Source of the DNA: JAGVPT01 sp963772165
Lineage (GTDB): Bacteria; Bacteroidota; Ignavibacteria; UBA10030; UBA8401
Assembly (NCBI GenBank): GCA_963772165.1
Contig: CAVYWA010000012.1
Coordinates: 310,001-374,000 of the forward strand
Length of the DNA stretch: 64,000 nt
Direction of reading: 5' to 3'
The notes under the pieces are model-generated. The model had not been told where the DNA came from. It did no database searches and saw only the letters and a program-made list of their open reading frames with translations. The position numbers and the translations under genes are program-made. Shown here piece after piece: positions 48,026 to 57,660 of this stretch (positions are counted from its first letter, which is position 1; each line of letters begins with the position of its first letter).

Positions 48026-48928
48026 TTAACCTCTCGGATGATATTTCCTGTGCTCGGCTTTTACGAATTCCCTGTCAATGTGTGTATAAATTTGTGTCGT
48101 TGAAATGTCTGCGTGGCCGAGCATTTCCTGAACGGCGCGAAGGTCGGCGCCCCCTTCGAGGAGATGCGTTGCAAACGAATGGCGGAAGGTGTGCGGGTGG
48201 ACTTCTTTCGAAATGCGCGCGAGGCGGGTGTACTCTTTCACGATGTTCCAGACCGCTGCGCGCGACATCGATCGGCCGCGCCAGTTGAGGAAGACCGCGT
48301 TATGTGCGGCATGCGTATCTGCAAGCCTCCCCCTGACTTCCGTCTGGTATTTCTGAATCCAATGTAACGCCGGCTTGCCGATCGGGACAAGGCGCTCCTT
48401 CGAACCTTTGCCGAAGACCCGAACTACCTCATCGTCAAAAAAAACGTTTGATTGTTTGAGTTCCGTCAATTCCGACACGCGCATCCCGGTCGCGTACAGG
48501 GTCTCTAAAATCGCACGGTCCCTGATCCACAGATTCTTGTCATCCCCCTTTTTTTGTGATGTTGCGTCGATAATCTTGTTGATCTCGCCCACGCTCAAAA
48601 CATCCGGAAGGAACTTGCCTCTTTTCGGAAGTTCGATTGTCAGCGTCGGGTCGCTCGTGGTAACTTTTTCCCCGAGCAGGAATTTATGGAAGCTTTTGAC
48701 GGCGGAAAGGTTGCGCGCGACGCTCCGGGCCGATAAGCCGAGACGGTGCAGTTCATGAATGAATGCGGCAACATCGTCGCCGGTTGCGCCGTTCGCCGAA
48801 AGAATGCCGCGGGCTTCCAGGAACGCTGCATACCGGGCAATGTCGTGTTGATACGCATCGATGGAGTTGGTGGCGAGGCTTTTCTCAAGCTGGAGGAAGC
48901 GGAAGAACTTTTCTATGTCGGACTTCAT
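48026..48928 (-). CDS. xerD: XerC/XerD-type tyrosine recombinase
   Basis: 300 aa. The core-binding domain (SDIEKFFRFLQLEKSLATNS) precedes a catalytic domain with the Arg in TGMRVSEL, HTFRHSFATHLL, LGHADISTTQIYTH and its final Tyr nucleophile. Length and lack of other domains fit chromosome dimer resolution. XerC and XerD are hard to tell apart here. It starts 5 nt after the 7TM-HD gene. Confidence 0.88.
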   Translation of the reverse strand: MKSDIEKFFRFLQLEKSLATNSIDAYQHDIARYAAFLEARGILSANGATGDDVAAFIHELHRLGLSARSVARNLSAVKSFHKFLLGEKVTTSDPTLTIELPKRGKFLPDVLSVGEINKIIDATSQKKGDDKNLWIRDRAILETLYATGMRVSELTELKQSNVFFDDEVVRVFGKGSKERLVPIGKPALHWIQKYQTEVRGRLADTHAAHNAVFLNWRGRSMSRAAVWNIVKEYTRLARISKEVHPHTFRHSFATHLLEGGADLRAVQEMLGHADISTTQIYTHIDREFVKAEHRKYHPRG

Positions 48929-48933
48929 GCGGT

Positions 48934-51321
48934 CTACGCCTTCGAGGACGTACCGGCTGTTCGACGGCGGCCTTTCGGACGTTTGCTCTCCGGGCTCTCT
49001 TTTTTGAGGGGAACAGGATTTTCTTCCTGCAGCCTCGGTACCGGCGGCACCGGCTGTTGTTCCGGGTACTGCATGCGGGAATGATGAATGCCGGTAAGGA
49101 TTTTCATGAAACTCACTTTAATGCGCGTGAGGTCGCGAAGCGTCAGGTCGCATTCATCCAGCTGCCCCTCCATGAAACGAGCTTTGATCAGTTCGTCGAT
49201 CCGGTCTTCTATCTTTTGCACTGTCGGGTTATCGATGGAGCGCGTCGACGCTTCCACCGCATCGGCAAGCATCACGATGCCGGTTTCTCTCGTCTGCGGT
49301 TTCGGGCCCGGGTAATGGAATTCCTCTTCATCGACAGTTTCAAAATTATCTTTTTTCTTGATTGCCTGTTCGTAAAAAAAACCTATTTGGGTCGTGCCAT
49401 GGTGCATCGGTATGAAATCGACGACCACTGCGGGCAATCCGAATTCCTGTCCGAGCGTAATCCCGTCTTTGATGTGCGCTGCGATCACCCGGGCGCTGTA
49501 CTTCGGGGTGAGCTTCTCGTGCCTGTTCGCAGTGCCAAGCTGGTTTTCCACGAACATCGACGGTTTCGTAATTTTCCCGATATCGTGGTAGTACGCGCCT
49601 ACGCGTGCCAGTGTCGCGTTTGCGCCGATGGCTTCCGCAGCGGCTTCCGCAAGCGATCCCATGTTAATGCTGTGGTTGAACGTCCCCGGAGCTTTTTGCG
49701 ACAGTTCTTTCAACAGCGGCTGATTGAAATCCGACAACTCAAGCAGAGTCAAATCGGTCGTGACATGGAAGAAACGTTCGAAGAAAATCAGCAAGCCGTA
49801 CGTCAGCACCGGTGAGAAAACGGCGTTTGCCGCCGCCATCGTCAATTGATTGAGCACAGAGGTGAGCGAGTCATACCGCTCCAGCGACATGGCAACGATC
49901 GATACAAAATAGCCGAGGAAAATAAATATGATGGAGCGGAATATTTGTGTCCTGTGCTTAATATCCCGTACCGTGTACACCGCCAGCGATCCGGCAATGA
50001 CGGAGAAAAACGCGATCGAGTAATCGTTGCCTCGAATCCCCGCGACGATAAACGCCATCGTCACCGTGCAGTAGAACGCGACTCTCGAATCGAAGATAAT
50101 CGACAGGAGCATCGATGCGGCGGGAACGACGATCAACAGTTCGATGGGAGCTTCAGCGTTCATGTGGAGGGTGAGGTACGCTAACAGCGCCTCCAACGAC
50201 ACAATAAGGGTGATGAGAAGAATCTTGGAATTGTCGTGAAAAATTCGTTTGCGGAAAAGATACAAATAGATGCCGAATAAGAACGAGATGGCAAAGATTT
50301 GGAGAAATTTTCCGAGGAACGTAGTTACTTTGTTGATGTCTGCCCCGCGCTCCGCCTTTGCTTTTCGGAGCGAGTCGAGCTTCAACTTAACGTCGTCCGT
50401 AATGCGCTCGTGCGTGGCGACGATACGTTCGTTCTCCTGAACGATCCCGACGGTCCGCGGGACCTCGTCCACCGCAATAGCAATTTCTTTGTCGGTCTGC
50501 TCTTTTTGGAAAATTATGTTCGGGGAAAGAAACGAAAGGGCAATTTTTGTCGCAATCGAAACGGTATCGTTGTCTCTCTGGTACCCGGAAATGAATGTCT
50601 GCTGTACCGTCCGGCCAAGGTCGTCGACGTCGAGAAATTTGCTGATGGGGACTATTTGTTCGTCGGTCTTCCTTCGAAAAGCAATGCTGATTCCGGTGCC
50701 CACCGATTCTTTCCGGATGTTAAGAATTCCCTGGAGATACAGTTCGTTGACAACCAGCAGCACGTCGCGGCGCAACCGCCGCAATGAAAATTGATACCGG
50801 GGATTACCCGCAAACGCGTCGGCAAAATGGAGCCGCTGGAGCGTTCCCCATTCGTTTTCTGTGATGCTGAGGGAAATGTTCCGCATGCGGTTGTTTAGAG
50901 AAGTCGAGTCGACGGCAAGTTCGCGTTTGCTCGCGTACTTGTTTCGGCGTACCAGCTCCTGCTGGCGAAGATACGCAGAACGGGCGTCGAGTACGGATTG
51001 AAGTTCGGTAAAAAACTTTTCCAGCGAATCAATGTTTTTACGCGAAATTTCGAGGTTCTCTTCGAAGACCGTATGGACACTTTGAGCGGCAAGTGTTTTC
51101 TCGTGCTGGTAATCCCGCTCTTCTTTGTAGATAGGAAACAAAAACGGCGCAATGAGGTCCTTATCGGTCCAGATCGTTCCGACATGATAGTCGGATTCGA
51201 TCGATTCTCCGCTCGGGAACATCAACGCAACAACGAAGACAAAAAGGAAAAAAATTCCTCCTTTCATCATTCTGCTGTCCCGCTCACTTAGCTTCGCTAT
51301 GTAATCGGCAATTGACTTCAT
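48934..51321 (-). CDS. 7TM-HD phosphohydrolase (PgpH-like)
   Basis: 795 aa. An N-terminal membrane anchor (GGIFFLFVFVVALMFP) leads to a long extracytoplasmic domain, then several membrane segments from about residue 335, then an HD domain with HSINMGSLAEAAAEAIGANA and YYHDIGKITKPSMF. Proteins of this build in Gram-positives degrade cyclic di-AMP; that activity is an inference here. A Pro/Lys-rich tail follows. It shares an operon with xerD. Confidence 0.9.
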   Translation of the reverse strand: MKSIADYIAKLSERDSRMMKGGIFFLFVFVVALMFPSGESIESDYHVGTIWTDKDLIAPFLFPIYKEERDYQHEKTLAAQSVHTVFEENLEISRKNIDSLEKFFTELQSVLDARSAYLRQQELVRRNKYASKRELAVDSTSLNNRMRNISLSITENEWGTLQRLHFADAFAGNPRYQFSLRRLRRDVLLVVNELYLQGILNIRKESVGTGISIAFRRKTDEQIVPISKFLDVDDLGRTVQQTFISGYQRDNDTVSIATKIALSFLSPNIIFQKEQTDKEIAIAVDEVPRTVGIVQENERIVATHERITDDVKLKLDSLRKAKAERGADINKVTTFLGKFLQIFAISFLFGIYLYLFRKRIFHDNSKILLITLIVSLEALLAYLTLHMNAEAPIELLIVVPAASMLLSIIFDSRVAFYCTVTMAFIVAGIRGNDYSIAFFSVIAGSLAVYTVRDIKHRTQIFRSIIFIFLGYFVSIVAMSLERYDSLTSVLNQLTMAAANAVFSPVLTYGLLIFFERFFHVTTDLTLLELSDFNQPLLKELSQKAPGTFNHSINMGSLAEAAAEAIGANATLARVGAYYHDIGKITKPSMFVENQLGTANRHEKLTPKYSARVIAAHIKDGITLGQEFGLPAVVVDFIPMHHGTTQIGFFYEQAIKKKDNFETVDEEEFHYPGPKPQTRETGIVMLADAVEASTRSIDNPTVQKIEDRIDELIKARFMEGQLDECDLTLRDLTRIKVSFMKILTGIHHSRMQYPEQQPVPPVPRLQEENPVPLKKESPESKRPKGRRRTAGTSSKA

Positions 51322-51636
51322 CGGTCGCTGGATACGTTCCCGTGAATATGAGAAGAAATTCGAGGAGATGCAACCGGCAGCCGGTGGCGAATTTTTTATT
51401 GAATCAGTCGCGGGATCTATTTACATTGAAAGCAATATTTGCTCGACGACCGGCGTTAATCGTACAGCTCACGATAGTTTTGCAGGCGAAGGATTTCAAC
51501 TTGCAAAGACGGTAACTTCGGAACGAAAAAAATCATCGGGGGCATGCGTTACACAATTCACTTGCGATCGGCAACTTTCAGTTTCATCCTGCGTAGTATT
51601 TCCCATCAACAACTGAAAAGGAGAGAGTTGCATTTC
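51322..51636. other. divergent intergenic region
   Basis: The 7TM-HD gene leaves to the left and the DUF5686-like gene to the right, so promoters for both should lie in these 315 nt. No convincing -35/-10 or TTTG/TAnnTTTG pair was found. Confidence 0.4.
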
Positions 51637-53985
51637 ATGCCGTTTCACCGCGTTTCCTTCCTGCTTTTGCCGGCGTTTTTCCCGTTCATCGCATTTGCGC
51701 AGTCGCTGTCTATGATTTCCGGCGTTGTGCTCGACGCTTCGACGAACAAGCCGCTCCCTGCTGCGACAATCCGCGTTGCGGGTCCTTCCAACAAGGGGAC
51801 GATCACGAACGAACGCGGCCAGTTTCAACTTGCGCTTTCGTCCGGAGAATCTCGCCTCATCGTTAGTTATTTGGGTTATCGTTCGGATACGGTCAGCGCA
51901 TCGGGATTGAACAATCACGACCTCCGGATCGCATTGCAGCCGGAGGCCATTAGAATGGCCGAAGTAGTCATCACCGATGAAGACCCCGCTTATGAAATTA
52001 TCCGGCGGGCGATTGAAAGCAAGCCGAAGTGGATGGGTGCTTTGAAAACGTTCCAGTGCGAAGCATACAGCCGCATCACGATAAATATCGATACTGCAAT
52101 CGGCGCAATTACCGAATCCTATCTTACGCTGTACTGGCGGGCAAACGATTCGCTCCGGGAAGTCGTGCGCCAGAAGCGGCAAACAAAAAATCTTGCGATG
52201 GGTGATATTGTCAACCGTATTGGACAGGTGACCAATTTTAACGACGATACGATTATCACGGGCGGCTTTAAATTCATCGGGCCGACATCCCCCGACGCGT
52301 TTTCTTTTTATGATTACAAACTCCTCAAGACTCGTTCGATGGACGGGATGGATGTCTACGACATCGAGGTGATCCCGCGTTCCCGGATCAGGCCGCTCTT
52401 CCGGGGAAAGATTTCCATCGCCGAACGAAGTTACGCGGTCATCGACGTCGACTTCGAACCTAATGAAGCCTATGCAATTCCGTTTCTCAAAAACGTGTCG
52501 TTCCACTACCTGCAGCAATTCCGGCTCTACGAGAACCGGTTCTGGATGCCCGTCGATTATAGAGTGCAGGGAAAAGCCAGCGTGAACGTGGTTGGATTTT
52601 CACTCCTCAAGTTTTCCTTCCTTCGCTCCGTCGTGATGTCCGACTACACAATCAACCCGGACTTTGCCGATAGCGTTGCAAGAATGCCGCGGTTGACGGT
52701 TGCGCCCGAAGCATCCACCTTCGATTCGACATACTGGAGAGAACATCCAATGCTTCCGCTTAACGTCGATGAAGAGGCGGCATACAAAACTCTGGACAGC
52801 AACGCAACCCTCCAAAAGCAAATTGGCAACCGGACAAAATCGTTGAACTTCATCAATTCGGGGCTCACAGGCCTGTCATACGCAGACCTGCGATTCAACC
52901 GGGTAGAAGGATTATTCGTCGGCGGAAAGTTTGATCTCGACTCTGCCACCAATTCTCTTGCACTTCGCGGCGGCCTCGGGTACGGCTTCGACGATAAACG
53001 ATGGAAATCCTCCGGGGGCGCCACGTACTATGTGACCCCTCAGCGCTCGATAGGCATCGGGGGAGACGTTTATCGCAAGCTTGACAATCGACCTGACGAG
53101 GGCTACTACGACAATCTTGAAATTCTCGTCGGTTCGCTCTTTTCGAAGGATGACTACAGGGATTATTTTCTCTCGCGCGGATGGCACGGTTTTGTTGAAG
53201 GGAATTTTCTCCGCCAAACGGATCCACCCGATCTCCGGATGCAAGTGGGGTATACCGACGAGGATGAAACTTCGCTCAAGAATATAACGGAGTACAGCTT
53301 TCTGGATCGCGACAGAACATACCGGCTCAATCCGCCGATCGTCGACGGGACGCTTCATGCGTTGACGTTCAACGCAGAATACGGGGACGAAACGCAATAT
53401 TTTTTCAGCAACCCATATCTCACCGCGCACACTTCGATCGAGTACTCTTCAAAGAGTCTCTTGAACAGTGACTTTGGGTTCACGAGGATCGCCGGCGGGT
53501 TTAGAGCGAAATTTCCGACATACGACATGAGCCTCTTTTTCAATCCGACGCTTTCCATTAGTTTCAACGGCGGAATTCTCACCGGCGACCGCCTGCCGCA
53601 GCGCCTGTTCAGCCTGGAATCGAGTTATGAGGGCACAGCATGGTTCGGAGGATTGCGAGCGGCAGGAGTAAAGGAGTTTTCCGGGGACCGTTTTGTGTTG
53701 TTTTCCATCGAGCATAATTTCAGGCGGATCCCGTTTCTTGCGAGCGGAATCCCGTTTCTCTATGAAAGCAATCTGGAGTTGATTTTGTTCGGGTCTGTCG
53801 CACAATCATGGCTCTCGCCGTCGGTTCTCGCGGGGCCGCCGATATTTAATACGACGAATGGCTGGTACTATGAGGGAGGAGTAAGCCTGAGCCGCATTTT
53901 AGATCTCTTCCGGTTCGACCTGACATGGCGCGGAGTGAAGCCCCGGGGCCTTACGTTGACGCTCGGCATCGGCGACATATTTTAA
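51637..53985 (+). CDS. outer-membrane protein with carboxypeptidase-like regulatory domain (DUF5686 type)
   Basis: 782 aa. A signal peptide (SFLLLPAFFPFIAFAQ) is followed by a regulatory-like domain (SGVVLDASTNKPLPAATIRV, SYLGYRSDTVSA), a middle domain with IEVIPRSRIRPLFRGKISIA, and a long alternating-beta region ending TLTLGIGDIF, typical of a barrel. Function of the family is unknown. The frame is open to 51544, but the ATG at 51637 starts the signal peptide and follows GGAGAG. Confidence 0.85.
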   Translation: MPFHRVSFLLLPAFFPFIAFAQSLSMISGVVLDASTNKPLPAATIRVAGPSNKGTITNERGQFQLALSSGESRLIVSYLGYRSDTVSASGLNNHDLRIALQPEAIRMAEVVITDEDPAYEIIRRAIESKPKWMGALKTFQCEAYSRITINIDTAIGAITESYLTLYWRANDSLREVVRQKRQTKNLAMGDIVNRIGQVTNFNDDTIITGGFKFIGPTSPDAFSFYDYKLLKTRSMDGMDVYDIEVIPRSRIRPLFRGKISIAERSYAVIDVDFEPNEAYAIPFLKNVSFHYLQQFRLYENRFWMPVDYRVQGKASVNVVGFSLLKFSFLRSVVMSDYTINPDFADSVARMPRLTVAPEASTFDSTYWREHPMLPLNVDEEAAYKTLDSNATLQKQIGNRTKSLNFINSGLTGLSYADLRFNRVEGLFVGGKFDLDSATNSLALRGGLGYGFDDKRWKSSGGATYYVTPQRSIGIGGDVYRKLDNRPDEGYYDNLEILVGSLFSKDDYRDYFLSRGWHGFVEGNFLRQTDPPDLRMQVGYTDEDETSLKNITEYSFLDRDRTYRLNPPIVDGTLHALTFNAEYGDETQYFFSNPYLTAHTSIEYSSKSLLNSDFGFTRIAGGFRAKFPTYDMSLFFNPTLSISFNGGILTGDRLPQRLFSLESSYEGTAWFGGLRAAGVKEFSGDRFVLFSIEHNFRRIPFLASGIPFLYESNLELILFGSVAQSWLSPSVLAGPPIFNTTNGWYYEGGVSLSRILDLFRFDLTWRGVKPRGLTLTLGIGDIF

Positions 53986-54010
53986 CAATCACTACCCAAA
54001 GGAGGACTCG

Positions 54011-54688
54011 ATGTTCATCGGACATATTGCTGTTGCGTTGGGGGCAAAAAAAGCCGCGCCGAAAGTTTCGCTGGGCACGCTCATCATGGCAGCTCAGTTT
54101 GTTGATCTGCTCTGGCCGATTTTTTTGCTGCTCGGTGTTGAGCATGTGAGAATCAATCCGGGGGACACCGCGTATACGCCGCTCGACTTCTACGATTATC
54201 CGGTCTCACACAGCCTTCTGACGGGCATCGGATGGGCAATTGTTTTTGGACTGGTGTACTACGCCGTCCGCCGATCGGCCAGGAATGCCTGGATTCTTGG
54301 AGCATGCGTTATAAGCCATTGGCTTCTTGACCTCATTGTGCATCGACCGGATTTACCGATCGTGCCGGGCTTGAAGACGTACGTTGGATTGGGCCTGTGG
54401 AATTCTATCCCTGCGACGATCATCGTTGAAGGGATGCTCTTCGTTATCGGCATTGTTTTATACCTGCGCTCAACCGTTGCCCTTGACCGTATAGGAAAAT
54501 ATTCATTCTGGTCGTTCATTATTTTCCTCGTCATCATCGCAACCGGAAATATTGCCGGGGGTCCTCCGCCGAACGTGACAGCTCTTGCCATCGTTGCAAT
54601 GGCAGTCTGGCTGCTTGTTCTGTGGGCATACTGGATCGACAGGCATCGGCGGCCGACGGCAGATATTATACATGCAAACGTCGGCTAG
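54011..54688 (+). CDS. multi-pass membrane protein, possible metal-dependent hydrolase
   Basis: 225 aa with about six membrane segments. MFIGHIAVALGAKKAAPKVS at the start, YPVSHSLLTGIGWAI, and SHWLLDLIVHRPDLP give a set of His/Asp pairs that resembles YdjM-type membrane-bound hydrolases, but the match is loose. GGAGG lies seven nt upstream. It follows the DUF5686-like gene after 25 nt. Confidence 0.6.
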   Translation: MFIGHIAVALGAKKAAPKVSLGTLIMAAQFVDLLWPIFLLLGVEHVRINPGDTAYTPLDFYDYPVSHSLLTGIGWAIVFGLVYYAVRRSARNAWILGACVISHWLLDLIVHRPDLPIVPGLKTYVGLGLWNSIPATIIVEGMLFVIGIVLYLRSTVALDRIGKYSFWSFIIFLVIIATGNIAGGPPPNVTALAIVAMAVWLLVLWAYWIDRHRRPTADIIHANVG

Positions 54689-54796
54689 TCGCTTCTTCCT
54701 GTTTCGATCACTTCCGTGGGAATGCAAAAAGAGGGCACCTGTAAGTTCTTTTTTTAACCTGCTATTGGCAGAGGTGATGTCTTGTTCCGATTTTAG

Positions 54797-54890
54797 TGTC
54801 ATTCCGTCGAAAGCCGGTCGACGACTCGACTCGTCGAGAATCCATTTTATTTGCGCTGGATGTTCGCTTTCGCCGGTTCGACGTTCATTT
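54797..54890. repeat. TCATTCCG-GAATCCA family repeat, copy 2
   Basis: GTGTCATTCCGTCGAAAGCC opens a palindromic segment ending GAGAATCCA, and TGGATGTTCGCTTTCGCCGG then gives the inverted second half ending near ACGTTCA. The layout matches the element at 60368-60474. Confidence 0.55.
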
Positions 54891-54985
54891 TTATAGAGTT
54901 AAAATATTCAAAGTAAGACACTACCCTGGCGGATCCTTTCTTGCGTCGTTTCCAAATTTTCGGTATCTTATTCCATTGTTTAGTT

Positions 54986-55014
54986 GAGGAGGATCAGCAG
55001 CCTCCTCTTTTTTT
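54986..55014 (+). terminator. intrinsic terminator upstream of uppP
   Basis: GAGGAGG (54986-54992) pairs with CCTCCTC (55001-55007) around eight bases and is followed by TTTTTTT. It lies about 300 nt after the membrane-protein gene and 27 nt before uppP. Confidence 0.8.
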
Positions 55015-55040
55015 ATTCACTACTCTCATCGGGTAACCGA

Positions 55041-55874
55041 ATGTCCCTTTTTTATTCGATTCTCCTCGGGATTATACAGGGCATCACAGAATTTCTTCCC
55101 GTCAGCAGCACGGCGCATCTTACGATTGCAGGAACATTTCTCCATTTAATTAATAATGACCGGCCGGAAGAATGGACGGCATTCATCGCAGTGATCCAAA
55201 TTGGTACGATGGCTGCCGTGGTCGTCTACTTTTTCAGGGACCTTGTCGAAATTGTTGAAGGCTTTTTTGTCGATGGGATACGGTATGTTCAGTCGCCGTC
55301 GAACGGCCTCGGCAAAGCGCGCATGGGATGGTATATTATCTTAGGGACACTTCCAGTGGCGGTGATCGGCCTCGCGTTCAGGAAAATTATTGAAGGGACG
55401 CTTACAAAAAGCCTTACGGTTATTGGAATTAGCGCTATTGCCCTCGCTCTCATTCTGTGGCTGGCGGAAAAAGTCGGCTCACGGAAAAAGGAGATGGCGA
55501 ACGTGACGTGGCTCGACACTCTCATTGTCGGGTTCGCTCAATCTCTGGCTCTAATTCCGGGGTCGTCGCGCTCCGGCACTACGATCACCGCAGGATTGTT
55601 TTTAGGAATAACCCGGGCAGACGCCGCTCGCTTTTCGTTTCTCCTCAGCGTTCCGGCGGTTTTTGCCAGCGGGATGTTGGAACTGTATGAGATGCGCCAT
55701 TTTATGCACGACCTCGGTATTGTGAATGTTGTCGTCGCGACACTCGTATCGGGAATCGTCGGCTACGCATCGATCGCATTCTTGCTGCGATATCTCAAGA
55801 CACATACAACATACGTTTTCATTTTTTATCGCATCGCGCTCGGTTTGGTGCTTCTCGGAATGGCCGCTCGATGA
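55041..55874 (+). CDS. uppP: undecaprenyl-diphosphatase
   Basis: 277 aa, eight predicted membrane segments. GITEFLPVSSTAHL and PGSSRSGTTITAGL are the two catalytic motifs of the UppP/BacA family, which recycles the lipid carrier of peptidoglycan synthesis. The frame is open to 54984 through the terminator, so the ATG at 55041 is chosen. Confidence 0.95.
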   Translation: MSLFYSILLGIIQGITEFLPVSSTAHLTIAGTFLHLINNDRPEEWTAFIAVIQIGTMAAVVVYFFRDLVEIVEGFFVDGIRYVQSPSNGLGKARMGWYIILGTLPVAVIGLAFRKIIEGTLTKSLTVIGISAIALALILWLAEKVGSRKKEMANVTWLDTLIVGFAQSLALIPGSSRSGTTITAGLFLGITRADAARFSFLLSVPAVFASGMLELYEMRHFMHDLGIVNVVVATLVSGIVGYASIAFLLRYLKTHTTYVFIFYRIALGLVLLGMAAR

Positions 55875-55975
55875 TTGACGAATGCGAATGTCGATTTCCG
55901 ATTGATAAGCTCAAAGCAGTAACAGCGTCTTACAATTCGTCATTCGGCAATCGTAAATTGTAAATCGAAAATTAC
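55874..55975. repeat. inverted pair of GATTGACGAATG-type arms
   Basis: GATTGACGAATGCGAATGTC and following bases (55874-55906) are the imperfect inverse of CAATTCGTCATTCGGCAATC and following bases (55934-55973). It begins on the last base of the uppP stop codon and ends one base before the dedA ATG. Confidence 0.6.
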
Positions 55976-55976
55976 C

Positions 55977-56609
55977 ATGGACGTCTTCAAAGAGCTTCTC
56001 CAAAAACTCACCAACGTCAAAGATCTCGTCCAGTGGGCAGGTTATCCCGGACTGGCGTTGATTGTGTTTTCAGAGACTGGGCTGCTTGTCGGTTTTTTTT
56101 TGCCGGGGGATTCATTGCTCGTCACAGCCGGATTATTTGCAGCCGCAGGATATTTTAACGTAACCATTCTTATTTTTTTGCTGATCGTTGCAGCAATTCT
56201 CGGAAACACAACAGGGTATCTCATCGGGCAAAAAGGGGGACATGCGCTCTATGCGAGGGAAGAGTCCAGGTTTTTCAAGAAGAAGCATTTATTGAAGACA
56301 AAAGAGTTTTACGAACATTACGGTCCGATCACGATCGTGATGGCACAATTTATGCCGTTTGCCCGGACGTTCGCGCCTGTCGTCGCGGGGATTGCCGAGA
56401 TGAAGTATACGCGCTTTGCCTCGTTCAATATCATCGGCGCCATCGGGTGGATTACAAGCATGCTGTTGATCGGATATTTTCTTGGCTCGACAATTCCGGA
56501 TATCGGAAAAAATATTAACTATGTTATCGTCGTCGTCATTTTCGTTTCACTGCTTCCCGCAATCATCAAGTATCTGCAGGTGAAATTATCGGCGCGAAGA
56601 ATCCACTAA
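55977..56609 (+). CDS. DedA family membrane protein
   Basis: 210 aa with about five membrane segments. FSETGLLVGFFLPGDSLL and the later FMPFARTFAPVVAGIAEM are the family signature, with the conserved Glu and Arg. DedA proteins are linked to lipid-carrier or phospholipid flipping (family knowledge), which fits its place next to uppP. Its stop codon lies in the repeat element at 56603. Confidence 0.92.
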   Translation: MDVFKELLQKLTNVKDLVQWAGYPGLALIVFSETGLLVGFFLPGDSLLVTAGLFAAAGYFNVTILIFLLIVAAILGNTTGYLIGQKGGHALYAREESRFFKKKHLLKTKEFYEHYGPITIVMAQFMPFARTFAPVVAGIAEMKYTRFASFNIIGAIGWITSMLLIGYFLGSTIPDIGKNINYVIVVVIFVSLLPAIIKYLQVKLSARRIH

Positions 56610-56733
56610 GGACACGAAGAGACACGAAAGTTAGGTCTGCCATACGAATGTTAATACTTGCTTTTATAATGAATTTGGCGAGTAACAATCCGTAGAAATT
56701 CTTTTCTTTGAGCCCTTCGTGTATCTTCGTGGA
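56603..56733. repeat. CACGAAG-type inverted-repeat element after dedA
   Basis: CCACTAAGGACACGAAGAGA and following bases are inverted in CTTTGAGCCCTTCGTGTATC and following bases (56706-56733). The dedA TAA (56607-56609) lies inside the left arm. Confidence 0.6.
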
Positions 56734-56775
56734 TAATTCAATATCTTGCGTACTATCAGTCAGGAAGGAATACTT

Positions 56776-57042
56776 ATGACAACTGTCGCACCGGCGAAAG
56801 TGAAAGAGTTTTCTTCGTCCACGCTCGAAAAAATTGCCTACGCCAGCGTTTCCACAATTCCAACGCGCGAGCCGAATGATCAGAACCGGCTCGGCTTTTG
56901 TGTGTGGAGCTTCCTTTCCGAGCGCCAGGGGACTCTTGCGCAAGCGATTCATACTTCCGGCGCTCGATTGTTGATTCCGGAATCCGACGTCCTCCGTATT
57001 GTCAGCGCATCGCTGAAGCAATCCGGGATCTCACTTGAATAA
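56776..57042 (+). CDS. hypothetical protein
   Basis: 88 aa, MTTVAPAKVKEFSSSTLEKI to QSGISLE. No family recognised. AGGAAGG lies seven bases before the ATG and it ends 6 nt before marC, so it looks like a real short gene in that operon. No signal peptide or membrane segment is visible. Confidence 0.6.
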   Translation: MTTVAPAKVKEFSSSTLEKIAYASVSTIPTREPNDQNRLGFCVWSFLSERQGTLAQAIHTSGARLLIPESDVLRIVSASLKQSGISLE

Positions 57043-57048
57043 CCGGCA

Positions 57049-57636
57049 ATGAAATTTTCTCTCCACAATCTTTTGATGGCGTTTATCCCCCTCTTTGTCG
57101 CCATCGACATTCTCGGCGCTCTCCCGATATTTATTTCCCTGACTTCCGGAATGGGTGCGAGAGCAAAGAGACACCTCGTAATCGAGGCGACGCTTACCGC
57201 CGGCGCCGTTGCACTCGTTTTTCTTGTTTCCGGAAAACTCATTTTCTCCTTTCTCGGCATTACCGAAAACGATTTCCGCATCGGCGGCGGAATCGTCCTT
57301 CTGGTGCTATCGGTCTATGAACTGCTTTTCGCAAAAGACACCCAGAGCGACATAGGAACATCGGTCGGTGTCGTGCCGATCGGCATCCCGCTCATCATGG
57401 GGCCCGCTGCGCTGACGTCGATCATCATCGTGGTGGATAATTACGGATACTGGATGTCCATTGCTTCCCTCTTTATTAACTTGTTTATTGTGTGGCTTGT
57501 CTTCCGCTTCTCTGAATTCGTGATGAAGGTCATGGGTGTTGCCGGATCACGCGCCTTTGGAAAGGTCGCCTCCCTCTTTATGGCGGCGATCGCGGTGATG
57601 ATGATTCGGGTGGGCATCCAAAACATTCTTAGGTGA
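57049..57636 (+). CDS. MarC family membrane protein
   Basis: 195 aa with six membrane segments. FIPLFVAIDILGALPIFISL and GVVPIGIPLIMGPAALTSII are family hallmarks. MarC proteins have no settled function. It starts 6 nt after the hypothetical gene. Confidence 0.9.
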   Translation: MKFSLHNLLMAFIPLFVAIDILGALPIFISLTSGMGARAKRHLVIEATLTAGAVALVFLVSGKLIFSFLGITENDFRIGGGIVLLVLSVYELLFAKDTQSDIGTSVGVVPIGIPLIMGPAALTSIIIVVDNYGYWMSIASLFINLFIVWLVFRFSEFVMKVMGVAGSRAFGKVASLFMAAIAVMMIRVGIQNILR

Positions 57637-57660
57637 GTTTTCACTGGTTCCTTTCGCACC

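Larger units (their letters stand above)
54689..55040 (+). other. intergenic region with repeat and terminator
   Basis: No gene is seen over 352 nt. The repeat at 54797-54890 and the terminator at 54986-55014 fill much of it. Confidence 0.6.

Noticed and set aside
46889..49815. Long plus-strand frames opposite lysC and the 7TM-HD gene.
   Set aside because: Antisense shadows rich in Arg and His without recognisable motifs or start signals.
26851..56733. Recurring repeats as a possible CRISPR array.
   Set aside because: Copies are single inverted pairs far apart, not direct repeats with regular spacers, and no cas gene is present.
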